Shown piece by piece: positions 32,180 to 40,248 of a stretch of 64,000 nt of DNA. The translations under genes were made by a program, and so were the position numbers. Location: assembly GCA_049673305.1 (NCBI GenBank), contig JBATXM010000196.1, forward strand, positions 18,986-82,985, in the 5' to 3' direction. Under the pieces are notes generated by a model. That model made no database searches. It saw only the letters and a program-made list of their open reading frames with translations, and was not told where the DNA came from. How positions within the stretch are numbered: position 1 is the first letter of the stretch; each line of letters begins with the position of its first letter. The stretch comes from GCA-003244245 sp049673305 (GTDB lineage Bacteria > Actinomycetota > Actinomycetes > Mycobacteriales > Pseudonocardiaceae).

Positions 32180-33625
32180 ATGAAGACGGAAGGTCAGCTT
32201 GTCCAGAGCTGCGGTGCCATCGAGCTCAATCCTCGTCGTTGGCGCGCGCTGCCGTTCCTCCTTGTCGGACCTTTTCTGTCCCTCTTCGATCAGTTCGTCG
32301 TCAACGTTGCGGCAAGTCCCATCGGCGAAGACCTCGCGGCGTCTCCCCCGCAACTTGAGGCGATCGTCAGCGGCTACGGGTTGGTATACGCCCTCGGGCT
32401 AGTGACTGGCGGACGACTGGGCGACGCGTATGGCCGGAAACGAATGTATCGAGTTGGCCTGCTGATGTTCACGGTGACCTCGGCTCTGTGCGGGCTGGCG
32501 CTGAGCCCGACGGAACTGGTGGTTGCCCGATTGTTGCAAGGAGCTTCGGGCGCCGTGCTACTGCCACAAGTCCTCGCGCTGATCAGGGTCCAATTCTCAG
32601 ACGATGAGCGTGTCCGAGCGCTGGCCGCGTTCGGTGTCTCCATCGGCCTCGGCCAGATCGGCGGCCAGGTGCTCGGCGGTGTGATCCCGTACTGGAATGT
32701 GTTCGGGCTGGCCTGGCGGCCGATCTTCTACATCAACGTGCCGGTATGCCTGATTGCCTGGGTCTGCTGCGGGTTGTGGTCTCAGGAAAGTCGGCCGAAC
32801 AAACTGACTCGACTCGACCTACGTAGTTCGCTGTTGTCCTTCGCTGGGGTCGGCATGGTGCTGGTGCCCCTGATGGGCGGGCACCGGACGCCGTGGTGGC
32901 CCACGGGCATCGCGTCGATCGCTATGGGTATGCTGTTTCTGGTCGCTTTTCTGTCTCGGCAACGCAGGCTATCCATGGATGATGACGGCCAGCCACTCGT
33001 ACCCACATGGTTATTTCGGACTCGCGGATTCACGATCGGCGTGTTGTTGAACGCGACGATGTACCTCGCAAACATTCCCTTCTTCTTCTTGCTTGGAATT
33101 TATATCCAGCGTCATCTGGGTGAGTCGGTGCTGACTGCAGGACTCACGTTTGCGCCGACCGGGATTGGTTTCATCATCGCCTCACGGATCGGCCCACGTC
33201 TGTACGCTCGTTTGGATCTGTGGGTGGTCTTGCTAGGCACCGCTCTCACCGCCGTGGGACTCGCGCTGAGCCTGGGTATCGTGCTTGCGGATGGAACCAC
33301 GATGACCTGGCCATTGCCACTTGTCCTGCTGCTGTTCGGACTCGGTATCGGTACAACGTTGCCGATCGTGACAGGCACCGTGCTCCGCCACCTTCCGACG
33401 GAGCAATCCGGTGCGGGGAGTGGCGTGTTGACCGCGGCCCAGCAGATTTCAGGCGCTGTGGGAATAGCACTGTGCGGTGCGTTGCTCTTCACCGGTGCGG
33501 AACTAGGCCCAACAGGAAGCTCCCACGCTTACGCGCTGCCGCTCACTGTGCAGCTCCTCATGGCGATCCTGGCTCTGCTCTGCGCTTTCTGGTTAAAACA
33601 CCACAGCCGGAGACAGCTCCTGTGA
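32180..33625 (+). CDS. MFS transporter, DHA2 (14-helix) drug exporter
   Basis: About 481 residues from ATG 32180, preceded by CGGAGGAGA. It has about 14 hydrophobic segments and the family motifs FLSLFDQFVVNVAASPIGEDL (motif D1-like), GGRLGDAYGRKRMY (motif A) and RLLQGASGAVLLPQVLALI (motif B). DHA2 pumps use the proton gradient to export drugs, and one located at the end of a biosynthetic operon probably exports its product or gives self-resistance. The TetR gene converges with it at 33664. Confidence 0.92.
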   Translation: MKTEGQLVQSCGAIELNPRRWRALPFLLVGPFLSLFDQFVVNVAASPIGEDLAASPPQLEAIVSGYGLVYALGLVTGGRLGDAYGRKRMYRVGLLMFTVTSALCGLALSPTELVVARLLQGASGAVLLPQVLALIRVQFSDDERVRALAAFGVSIGLGQIGGQVLGGVIPYWNVFGLAWRPIFYINVPVCLIAWVCCGLWSQESRPNKLTRLDLRSSLLSFAGVGMVLVPLMGGHRTPWWPTGIASIAMGMLFLVAFLSRQRRLSMDDDGQPLVPTWLFRTRGFTIGVLLNATMYLANIPFFFLLGIYIQRHLGESVLTAGLTFAPTGIGFIIASRIGPRLYARLDLWVVLLGTALTAVGLALSLGIVLADGTTMTWPLPLVLLLFGLGIGTTLPIVTGTVLRHLPTEQSGAGSGVLTAAQQISGAVGIALCGALLFTGAELGPTGSSHAYALPLTVQLLMAILALLCAFWLKHHSRRQLL

Positions 33626-33663
33626 CCGCAAAGGTTCAGCAGCCGGTGTCGCAGATCGATAGG

Positions 33664-34299
33664 TCAGGGCTCGTTTACCGCGTACGAACGGAGGTATTCG
33701 TAGGCCGCAGTGAGCGCGGCACGTAGTGGTGACAGCTGAGCATGGGTGTGGGCCAGCAGAGTGCCGCCTTGGACGGTCGCGAGGGTCACCACGGCCAGTG
33801 CGTGCGGGTCCGCTGAGGCTCGGAGCAGGCCGCTCGCCTTCATCCTCGCCAACCCGCTGGCCAAATACTCCGTCCACTCGCTGAAGATCGCGTCGAGACG
33901 GGTCCGCGCCGCCTGGTTAACGCCGGCCAGCTCGGAGGCGAGGCTGCCGAGGGGGCAACGGTGGGGTGTCTGATTGGCTTCCTGAATTTCGAGCACTCTC
34001 CGTAGCCATAGCTGTATGTCCGACCAGCAATCGATCTCCTTGGCGGTCATGCCCAATGCGGTGCGGGTGAGATCCCACTGCCAGTCGATGACCGCGATGA
34101 GCAGGTCCTGCTTGGACGTGAAGTAGTGATACATCTGGCTCTTGCCAGCTCCACAGCGGTCGAGCACATCCTCCACGCTGGTGGCTCGCACGCCATCGCG
34201 ATGCATCAGCTCCGCCGCCGCTTCGACGATGCGGTCGTAGGTCCGTTGTCCTTGCGCGGTGCGGACTCGCTTCCTGGGCTGCGCACCGCTCGTTCTCAT
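33664..34299 (-). CDS. TetR-family repressor
   Basis: 211 residues from ATG 34299. N-terminal HTH: IVEAAAELMHRDGVRATSVE followed by VLDRCGAGKSQMYHYFTSKQ. The C-terminal half (CPLGSLASELAG, the hydrophobic TLATVQGGTLLA) matches the TetR_C_16/YxaF-type ligand domain. It is divergent from the peroxiredoxin/DUF427 pair, and two TGTAC-n6-GTACA palindromes lie between them, so autorepression and control of that pair are likely. It may also sense the cluster product; not shown. Confidence 0.92.
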   Translation of the reverse strand: MRTSGAQPRKRVRTAQGQRTYDRIVEAAAELMHRDGVRATSVEDVLDRCGAGKSQMYHYFTSKQDLLIAVIDWQWDLTRTALGMTAKEIDCWSDIQLWLRRVLEIQEANQTPHRCPLGSLASELAGVNQAARTRLDAIFSEWTEYLASGLARMKASGLLRASADPHALAVVTLATVQGGTLLAHTHAQLSPLRAALTAAYEYLRSYAVNEP

Positions 34300-34329
34300 T
34301 TTGGTAATATTTGCTCCTTCCTCGCTGGC

Positions 34330-34371
34330 TGTACTGCATGGTACAGTCAAGTCAGTGTACTACTCGGTACA
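34330..34371. promoter_or_regulatory. Two TGTAC-n6-GTACA operator palindromes
   Basis: TGTACTGCATGGTACA at 34330-34345 and TGTACTACTCGGTACA at 34356-34371, the same 5-6-5 design with centres 26 bp apart. They lie in the 106-bp gap between the divergent TetR and peroxiredoxin genes. Tandem palindromes in such gaps are usual TetR binding sites. Confidence 0.75.
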
Positions 34372-34405
34372 TCGCCCGAAACATCAACAGAAACGAGGTA
34401 CACCG

Positions 34406-35092
34406 GTGACCACGTCGACGCGCCCCGATGGAGCGCTGAACAGAGAACTGCGGGCAATGGTGGAGGGTGCCGGCCTGCCTGTGGAGGTCGCACAGACCAT
34501 CGCGCGGGGGAATGCGCAGATCGAGCAGTCTGGAGAGGCCTGCGGCCTAGCGGTTGGCGACATAGCCCCCGAATTTACCTTGTTTGGCGCGGACGGACAT
34601 CAGGTCCGCCTCTCCGAGCGGTTGGCCGAGGGACCGGTGATCGTTAGTTTCTACCGAGGAGCTTGGTGCCCCTTCTGCAACCTTGAGTTGCGTGCGCTGG
34701 CCTCGGCGTTGCCGAAGATCAAGGAGCTTGGTGCGTCACTGATCGCCATCAGCCCGCAGGCTCCCGATGAGTCGGCTGGCTTGGTGCAGCAACACCACTT
34801 GACCTTCGACGTGCTCAGCGACCTTGACGGTGCGGTCGCACGCGCATGGAAGCTGCGTTTCACCTTGTCCGATGAGCTCAAGGCGCTGTATCAGAATGTC
34901 TTCGAACTCGATCTCACGAAAGCCAACGCCGACGGCAGCTGGACGCTGCCGGTCCCTGGCACGTTTGTCCTGGACCGGCATGGCGTGATCCGGGCTCGCT
35001 ACGTGTCGAGCGACTACACCACGAGGATGGAGCCCGAGGAGATCATCTCAGCCCTGGCCGCACTTGCGAGAGACGATGGGAGAAATTCGTGA
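34406..35092 (+). CDS. Peroxiredoxin (AhpC/TSA, Prx-like)
   Basis: 228 residues from GTG 34406. Thioredoxin fold with IVSFYRGAWCPFCNLELRAL: a C-x2-C pair (about residues 90-93) in the peroxidatic position, then GASLIAISPQAPDES and VPGTFVLDRHGVIRARYV. It would reduce peroxides or form a disulfide-linked partner. It is coupled to the next gene by a GTGA overlap. Position beside TetR operators suggests induction by a small molecule or stress. Confidence 0.9.
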   Translation: MTTSTRPDGALNRELRAMVEGAGLPVEVAQTIARGNAQIEQSGEACGLAVGDIAPEFTLFGADGHQVRLSERLAEGPVIVSFYRGAWCPFCNLELRALASALPKIKELGASLIAISPQAPDESAGLVQQHHLTFDVLSDLDGAVARAWKLRFTLSDELKALYQNVFELDLTKANADGSWTLPVPGTFVLDRHGVIRARYVSSDYTTRMEPEEIISALAALARDDGRNS

Positions 35093-35889
35093 CTTTGACA
35101 CTTGGGGACGGTCCGCTTGCTTCACGGTCGCCCGACACGGTCAATTACCGGATCGACGGCCCGGGACACCGGCTGTTCTGGCAACTTTTTCCGCGCCGGA
35201 TACGAGCACTGCTCGGTGACCAGGTGGTCCTCGACAGCACCCGCGCGAACCTGCTACACGAGAGCAACGTGCTTCCCCAACTGTATTTGCCACGCACTGA
35301 CATCCGAGTCGATCTGCTCGAAGCGAGTAAGCACCGTACACACTGCCCCTTCAAAGGTGACGCGGTCTATGAGTCGGTGCGCGTCGACGAGCGGGTCGCT
35401 GAGAACGCTGTGTGGAGCTACCCTGCCCCGGTCGACTCCGCCGCCTGGCTTGCTGGACACGTCGCTGTATACTGGGAATCAATGGATTTCTGGTTCGACG
35501 AGGACGAGGAGGTTTTCGGGCACATTCGCGACCCGTATCACCGGATCGACATCCGCCGTACCAGCCGCTCCGTGCGGATTGTCGTTGGAGATACCGAAGT
35601 CGCCGCAAGCCGCCGGGCACTACTGCTCTCAGAGACAGGCATGCCAAACCGCTTCTACCTACCACCGGCCGACGTACGCACCGAGTTTTTCGCTCTCAGT
35701 GCCACACACACGGTCTGCCCCTACAAGGGGAATGCGTCCTACCAGACCCTGCAGGTCAACGGTACAGTGATCACAGACGCGGTGTGGCTCTATCCCGAAC
35801 CACTGCCGGACGCCCGCCAGATCGCCGGCTACTTCTGCTTCCTCGCTGACGGAATCCAGACCTGGGTCGATGGCAAGCCGCTCGATTGA
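35089..35889 (+). CDS. Tandem DUF427 protein
   Basis: 266 residues with two DUF427 units. Unit 1 (about 30-125): VVLDSTRANLLHESNVLPQL, YLPRTDIRVDLLEASKHRTH, CPFKGDAVYESVRVD and WSYPAP. Unit 2 (about 145-250): VAASRRALLLSETGMPNRFY, HTVCPYKGNASYQTLQV, WLYPEPL. DUF427 is a beta-barrel family of unknown activity; the CPxKG motif is its hallmark and is kept in both halves. Coupled to the peroxiredoxin. Confidence 0.88.
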   Translation: MTLTLGDGPLASRSPDTVNYRIDGPGHRLFWQLFPRRIRALLGDQVVLDSTRANLLHESNVLPQLYLPRTDIRVDLLEASKHRTHCPFKGDAVYESVRVDERVAENAVWSYPAPVDSAAWLAGHVAVYWESMDFWFDEDEEVFGHIRDPYHRIDIRRTSRSVRIVVGDTEVAASRRALLLSETGMPNRFYLPPADVRTEFFALSATHTVCPYKGNASYQTLQVNGTVITDAVWLYPEPLPDARQIAGYFCFLADGIQTWVDGKPLD

Positions 35890-36374
35890 CGCCGCCGTCT
35901 CTTCGCCCTCGTAGATCACGAAGTTGTTCCACGGGGCTGCCACCGCTTGACCGTTGATCGGCGGCGCTTCGGAGAATTTTTCTTCGCGTGCTTTGCCCCC
36001 GGGTATGACAAAAGCGCCAAAAACATTGTGAATAGGTGTATCCACCGGCGGTAGGCGAGACAACCCTCCGGAGCCCGTCCGAAACGATCAGATTCCAGTC
36101 GGTGCAAGACTCAGACTTCCTGAAGTAGGTCATCAACGTCGATCGATACAGCGCTCGCTGGCGGCGAGCCACCATCCGCATTGTCGCGCCGCCTGCGTAC
36201 CACCGGCTCCGGGCGTCGCTCCCGCATCCCGGTCAGCAACTCCTGCACCCCACGCCTCGCGGGCACCACCCGGTCCTTCGCGGGCCTACGATGTCCACAA
36301 GATTTTCCTGCGAAAGCCTCACAGGCGCCCCAGACCAGGGCTTGATCAAAAAACTGCTTCAGGAGGTCTAAGAC
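35890..36374. other. Non-coding or remnant stretch before the aminotransferase
   Basis: No intact gene. On the minus strand from about 36063 to 35885 one frame has protein-like composition (VFGAFVIPGGKAREEKFSEA, APPINGQAVAAPWNNFVIYE) and then runs into the DUF427 gene without a proper end. A second minus frame ends DVDDLLQEV at 36111. Both may be fragments of older genes; neither is recognised. Confidence 0.4.
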
Positions 36375-37166
36375 TTGAGACCCATGGCGGAGCTGAATGG
36401 CGTTCCAGTCGACCTCGACCGGGTTCAGGTCCTGGCGTTGACCAACTACGGTCACTTCACGACGATGCGAGTCGACGACCAGCGGGTACGCGGTCTCGCA
36501 CTGCACTTAGAACGCTTGATGCGGGACTGTCGCCAGGTGTTCGATGCCGACCTGGATCCCGACGGGATCCGACACCTCGTTCGCCATGCGCTGGCCGACG
36601 TCAGCGCATCGGTGGTGGTCCGGGTGACCGTGTTCGACCCCGCCCTCGAACTCGGCCATCCCGGTGCTGACGCAGAACCGCAAGTTCTGGTCACCATCCG
36701 GCCAGTTGCGCACACCTCGCTTCCCGCGCTACGCCTTCAGAGCGCTGTCTGTTGTCGCGATATGCCTGAGGTCAAACACGTCGGGTTGTTCGGTTCCCTT
36801 CATCGCAGGCGTATCGCGCAGCGCAATGGCTTCGGCGACGTGCTGTTCGTCGACGCCAACACCATCATCTCCGAGGCGGCCACGTCGAACGTCGGATTCG
36901 TCGACGGCGACCGGATCATCTGGCCCCAGGCGGACTGCCTCCTCGGCGTGACTATGCGACTGATCAGCCAGGCTCGGGACGAGCATGCCACCACCGTACC
37001 GGTCACTCTCGGCCAATTGGCCGACGTGGATGCGGTGTTCACCACCAACGCCGCAGTCGGTATCCGCTCCGTCAGCGCCATTGACGATGTCCATTGGCCG
37101 GATGAGCATCCGGCCTTGGACGTCCTGCGCAAGAAATACGAGAGTCTTTCCGCCGAGCTGTTGTAG
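36375..37166 (+). CDS. Class IV PLP aminotransferase (aminodeoxychorismate-lyase-like)
   Basis: 263 residues. An AGGAGGT at 36361-36367 favours the TTG at 36375 over the ATG at 36384, which is too far away. Fold-type IV landmarks: LALHLERLMRDCRQVF, DMPEVKHVGLFGSLHRRRIA (PLP Lys in EVKH), DVLFVDANTIISEAATSNVG (the E..tSN motif) and VFTTNAAVGIRSVSAID. Family members are branched-chain or D-amino-acid transaminases or ADC lyases; the short length fits ADC lyase/PabC-like proteins. It could belong to the biosynthetic cluster as an amine supplier, but the gap of 485 bp makes this uncertain. Confidence 0.82.
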   Translation: MRPMAELNGVPVDLDRVQVLALTNYGHFTTMRVDDQRVRGLALHLERLMRDCRQVFDADLDPDGIRHLVRHALADVSASVVVRVTVFDPALELGHPGADAEPQVLVTIRPVAHTSLPALRLQSAVCCRDMPEVKHVGLFGSLHRRRIAQRNGFGDVLFVDANTIISEAATSNVGFVDGDRIIWPQADCLLGVTMRLISQARDEHATTVPVTLGQLADVDAVFTTNAAVGIRSVSAIDDVHWPDEHPALDVLRKKYESLSAELL

Positions 37167-37187
37167 CAATTTAAGGTCGGCGCGGGA

Positions 37188-38213
37188 TCAGTCGGTAGTC
37201 GTTTCGGTGGTGGGGTCGGTAAAGACTCGGCTGCCGAGAAGGTCCTCGGTGGCCATCGTGGTGAGCTCTTCCCTATTTACTGGTTCGTCGGTCTCCATGA
37301 GGCGGCTCGCGTGCCGTAGCCGGGCCCGCTCGATCGCATTTCGGACACTGCGGGCGTTGGCGAATCGTGGTTGGTCCTTGCGGCGCTCCAGGTACACCCG
37401 GAAGGTCTTCTGGGCCTCGGGGGTGAAACTGTAACCCTCCGCGGTGACCATGAGCTTCCCGATGTCCTCCAATTCCTCGAGTGTGTAGTTGGGGAAATCG
37501 ATGTGGTGCGCGATCCGGGAGCTCATTCCGGGATTGGACGCGAAGAAGGAATCCATCCGGTCCTTGTAACCGGCGAGGATCACCACGAGGTCCTCCCGCT
37601 GGTTTTCCATCACCTGCAGCAGGATCTCGATGGACTCCTGCCCGTAGTCCCGCTCGTTGTCCGCGCGGTAGAGGTAGTAGGCCTCGTCGATGAACAGCAG
37701 TCCGCCCATCGCCCGTTTGAGGACCTCCTTCGTCTTGGGCGCGGTGTGCCCGACGTACTGGCCGACCAGGTCGTCGCGGGTCACCGAGACCAGGTGCCCT
37801 CGGCGCAGGTAGCCCAGCCGGTGCAACATGTCCGCCATCCGCAAGGCCACGGTGGTCTTGCCGGTGCCTGGACTGCCGGTGAAGCTCATGTGCAGGTTGG
37901 GCCGGGAGGTGGACAGGCCGAACCGGGCGCGGGCCCGGTCGACCAGGAGTAGTGCGGCGATCTCGCGGATCCTGGTCTTGACCGGGGCCAGACCGACCAA
38001 CTCGGCGTCCAGGGAGGCGAAGACCTCGTCGATGCCGGTCTCCGCGCGTTCCTTGGCGAGATCGACCCGGGCATCCGGCGGTAGCGTCTCGACTGCGTCG
38101 GCAACCTCGTCGGATGCCCCCGACCCGGCTTCGGATGCCCCCGACCCGGCCGGATTACGGCCGGGCTGGGACATACCGAACCCCACGCGAGCGGGTGCGT
38201 CGCTACCAGTCAT
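37188..38213 (-). CDS. cbbX: CbbX, red-type RuBisCO activase (AAA+)
   Basis: 341 residues. A low-complexity N-terminus with repeated GSGASEAGSGASDE precedes the AAA+ core: Walker A FTGSPGTGKTTVAL, Walker B GLLFIDEAYYLYRADNERDYG and the pore loop region VGQYVGHTAPKTKEVL. CbbX remodels inhibited red-type RuBisCO by pulling the CbbL C-terminal tail. The start overlaps the cbbS stop (ATGA), giving the usual cbbL-cbbS-cbbX order. Confidence 0.96.
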   Translation of the reverse strand: MTGSDAPARVGFGMSQPGRNPAGSGASEAGSGASDEVADAVETLPPDARVDLAKERAETGIDEVFASLDAELVGLAPVKTRIREIAALLLVDRARARFGLSTSRPNLHMSFTGSPGTGKTTVALRMADMLHRLGYLRRGHLVSVTRDDLVGQYVGHTAPKTKEVLKRAMGGLLFIDEAYYLYRADNERDYGQESIEILLQVMENQREDLVVILAGYKDRMDSFFASNPGMSSRIAHHIDFPNYTLEELEDIGKLMVTAEGYSFTPEAQKTFRVYLERRKDQPRFANARSVRNAIERARLRHASRLMETDEPVNREELTTMATEDLLGSRVFTDPTTETTTD

Positions 38214-38638
38214 TTCTGCCCGTTGTACCGGCTGCCATGTGGCGCGTCGGCAGCGTAAGGATGCATCGTGTAGCGGATGGTGCGGTCATGCCATTCCTGG
38301 CGCTCCAGCCGGAAGCCGGGCTCATTTGTTGGCCGCTGCACGATAAAGGACAGCGCGACGGTCTGCTTGCCGTAACTCGCGTTGTAGGCGTTGACTCTGA
38401 TGTACTGCTCCGGCTTGGCCTTGCGGCAGGCGTTCACCTCGGCGAGCACGCCAGCGGCGTCGTGCAGGTCGAACATGGGCAACCCCCACATCTCCCAGTA
38501 GACATTGCGGGGGTGCGGGTCGTCGGTGAATTCCACTGAGCAGGGCCAGTCGTTGTCCAGCGCGTACTGGATCTGCGCGGTGATCTCGGCGTCGGTGAGT
38601 TCGGGCAGGAAGGAGAAGGTCCCCTGGGTGATTCTCAT
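38210..38638 (-). CDS. cbbS: RuBisCO small subunit
   Basis: 142 residues starting MRITQGTFSFLPELTDAEI. It has the red-type small-subunit pattern: DDPHPRNVYWEMWGLPMFDL, VNACRKAKPEQYIRVNAYN, and the longer C-terminal extension (FRLERQEWHDRTIRYTMHPY) that form IC/ID small subunits use to line the central channel. It lies 33 bp after cbbL behind a duplicated 20-bp segment. Confidence 0.97.
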   Translation of the reverse strand: MRITQGTFSFLPELTDAEITAQIQYALDNDWPCSVEFTDDPHPRNVYWEMWGLPMFDLHDAAGVLAEVNACRKAKPEQYIRVNAYNASYGKQTVALSFIVQRPTNEPGFRLERQEWHDRTIRYTMHPYAADAPHGSRYNGQK

Positions 38639-38676
38639 TGTCGGTTCCCTACTAGCACTGTCGGTTCCCTACTAGC
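38639..38676 (-). repeat. Tandem 20-bp duplication between cbbL and cbbS
   Basis: The sequence read on the minus strand contains CTAGTAGGGAACCGACA twice with a 20-bp period. The first copy includes the TAG stop of cbbL; the second lies directly before the cbbS ATG and supplies its AGGGAA ribosome site. A short local duplication has therefore doubled the stop/ribosome-site segment. Confidence 0.75.
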
Positions 38677-40150
38677 TGGAGGTCGGTGTCTCGACCACGT
38701 CAGGCACGTCGGTCGACTCGTAGTTGAACGAGATGTCACCCCAGGTTGTCAGCGCGACGTCCAACTCACGGCTCTTCTTGGCGGCCGCCTTGAGAATGTC
38801 GTCACCCTCCTTGCGGTAGTCCCGCCCCTCGTTCCGTGCCTTGATCATCGCCTCCAGCGCGACCCGGTTGGCGGTGGCGCCCGCAGCGATGCCCATCGGG
38901 TGGCCGATCGTGCCGCCGCCGAACTGCAGCACCACGTCCTCACCGAGGTAGTGCAGCAAGTCATGCATCTGACCCGCGTGGATCCCACCCGAAGCCACCG
39001 GCATCACCCCCGGCATCGACCCCCATTCCTGGTCGAAGTACAGGCCCCGAACCGGGTTCGCCGGCACGTACCCCAGCCGCAGCGTGTCGTAGTAGCCCAT
39101 GATCGCGTTCGGATCGCCCTCCAGCTTGCCGACCACCGTGCCGGAGTGGATGTGGTCCACCCCAGCCAGGCGCATCCACTTGGCGAGCACCCGGAAGTTC
39201 ACCCCGTGGTTCTTCTGCCGGGCGTAGGTGGCGTACCCCGCGCGGTGCAGGTGCAGGATGCACCCGTTGGCCCGGGCCCACTTCGCCATCGACTGGATCG
39301 CGGTGAAGCCGATGGTGAGGTCGATCATGATGATGACGGTGCCGAGCTCCTTGGCGAAGGCGGCCCGCTCGTACATGTCCTCCATGGTGGCTGCGGTGAC
39401 GTTGAGGTAGTGCCCCTTGACCTCGCCGGTTGCCGCCGAGGCGCGGTTCACTCCCTCCATCGAGTAGAGGTACCGGTCCCGCCAGCGCATGAACGGCTGG
39501 GAGTTGATGTTCTCGTCGTCCTTGGTGAAGTCCAACCCGCCACGCAGTGCCTCGTAGACGACGCGGCCGTAGTTGCGGGCGGACAGACCCAGCTTGGGCT
39601 TGGTGGTGGCACCGAGCAGTGGCCGGCCGAATTTGTCCAGATATTCCCGTTCTGTGATAATTCCGTGCGCGGGTCCCTGGAAGGTCTTGACGTAATGCAG
39701 TGGGATCCGCATGTCCTCCAGTCGCAGCGCCTTGAGCGCTTTGAACCCGAACACATTGCCGATGATCGAGGAGGTGAGGTTGGCGATCGACCCCTCCTCG
39801 AACAGGTCGATGTCATAGGCGATGTAGGCGATGTACTGGCCTTCCGCGCCGGGCACCGCCTCCACCCGGAAACACTTGGCCTGGTACGTCTTGTAGTCGG
39901 TGAGCCGGTCGGTCCAGACCACCGTCCAGGTCGCGGTCGAGGACTCGCCAGCGACCGCCGCGCCGGCCTCCTCCGGCGGTACCCCGGGCTGCGGAGTGAT
40001 CCGGAACGCGCACAGGATGTCGGTGTTCTTGGGCTGGTAGTCGGGTTCCCAGTAGCCCATCTCCGCATAGGGGATGACCCCGGCCGACCAGCGATCTGTC
40101 TTCTTTTTTGTCGATTTCGTCGATGAGCCGTGGACTTCGGTGTCGGTCAC
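38672..40150 (-). CDS. cbbL: RuBisCO large subunit, form I red-type
   Basis: 492 residues from GTG 40150 (GGAGGCAG upstream). It carboxylates ribulose-1,5-bisphosphate. Key motifs: GLDFTKDDENINSQPF with catalytic Lys, EVKGHYLNVTA, IIMIDLTIGF (the carbamylated-Lys strand region), HIHSGTVVGKLEGDP (loop 6 Lys) and MPVASGGIHAGQM. Sequence features and the neighbouring CbbX place it in the red-type group (IC). It is transcribed away from cbbR, with the shared control region at 40151-40248. Confidence 0.97.
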   Translation of the reverse strand: MTDTEVHGSSTKSTKKKTDRWSAGVIPYAEMGYWEPDYQPKNTDILCAFRITPQPGVPPEEAGAAVAGESSTATWTVVWTDRLTDYKTYQAKCFRVEAVPGAEGQYIAYIAYDIDLFEEGSIANLTSSIIGNVFGFKALKALRLEDMRIPLHYVKTFQGPAHGIITEREYLDKFGRPLLGATTKPKLGLSARNYGRVVYEALRGGLDFTKDDENINSQPFMRWRDRYLYSMEGVNRASAATGEVKGHYLNVTAATMEDMYERAAFAKELGTVIIMIDLTIGFTAIQSMAKWARANGCILHLHRAGYATYARQKNHGVNFRVLAKWMRLAGVDHIHSGTVVGKLEGDPNAIMGYYDTLRLGYVPANPVRGLYFDQEWGSMPGVMPVASGGIHAGQMHDLLHYLGEDVVLQFGGGTIGHPMGIAAGATANRVALEAMIKARNEGRDYRKEGDDILKAAAKKSRELDVALTTWGDISFNYESTDVPDVVETPTSS

Positions 40151-40188
40151 GCCTGCCTCCTCTGGCCAACTCTGAGCTTGGCGGTACA

Positions 40189-40235
40189 CAATCAGTCTGT
40201 CTATCAAGTCTTTGGCTTTGTCTCTGTACTGATTG
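40189..40235. promoter_or_regulatory. Inverted repeat in the cbbL-cbbR control region
   Basis: CAATCAGT at 40189-40196 and ACTGATTG at 40228-40235 are exact inverted complements 31 bp apart, with TGTAC/GTACA bases next to each arm. They lie in the 98-bp gap between divergent cbbL and cbbR. LysR regulators commonly bind two half-site regions in such gaps; CbbR binding here is inferred. Confidence 0.5.
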
Positions 40236-40248
40236 CTCAGGGGTTGCG

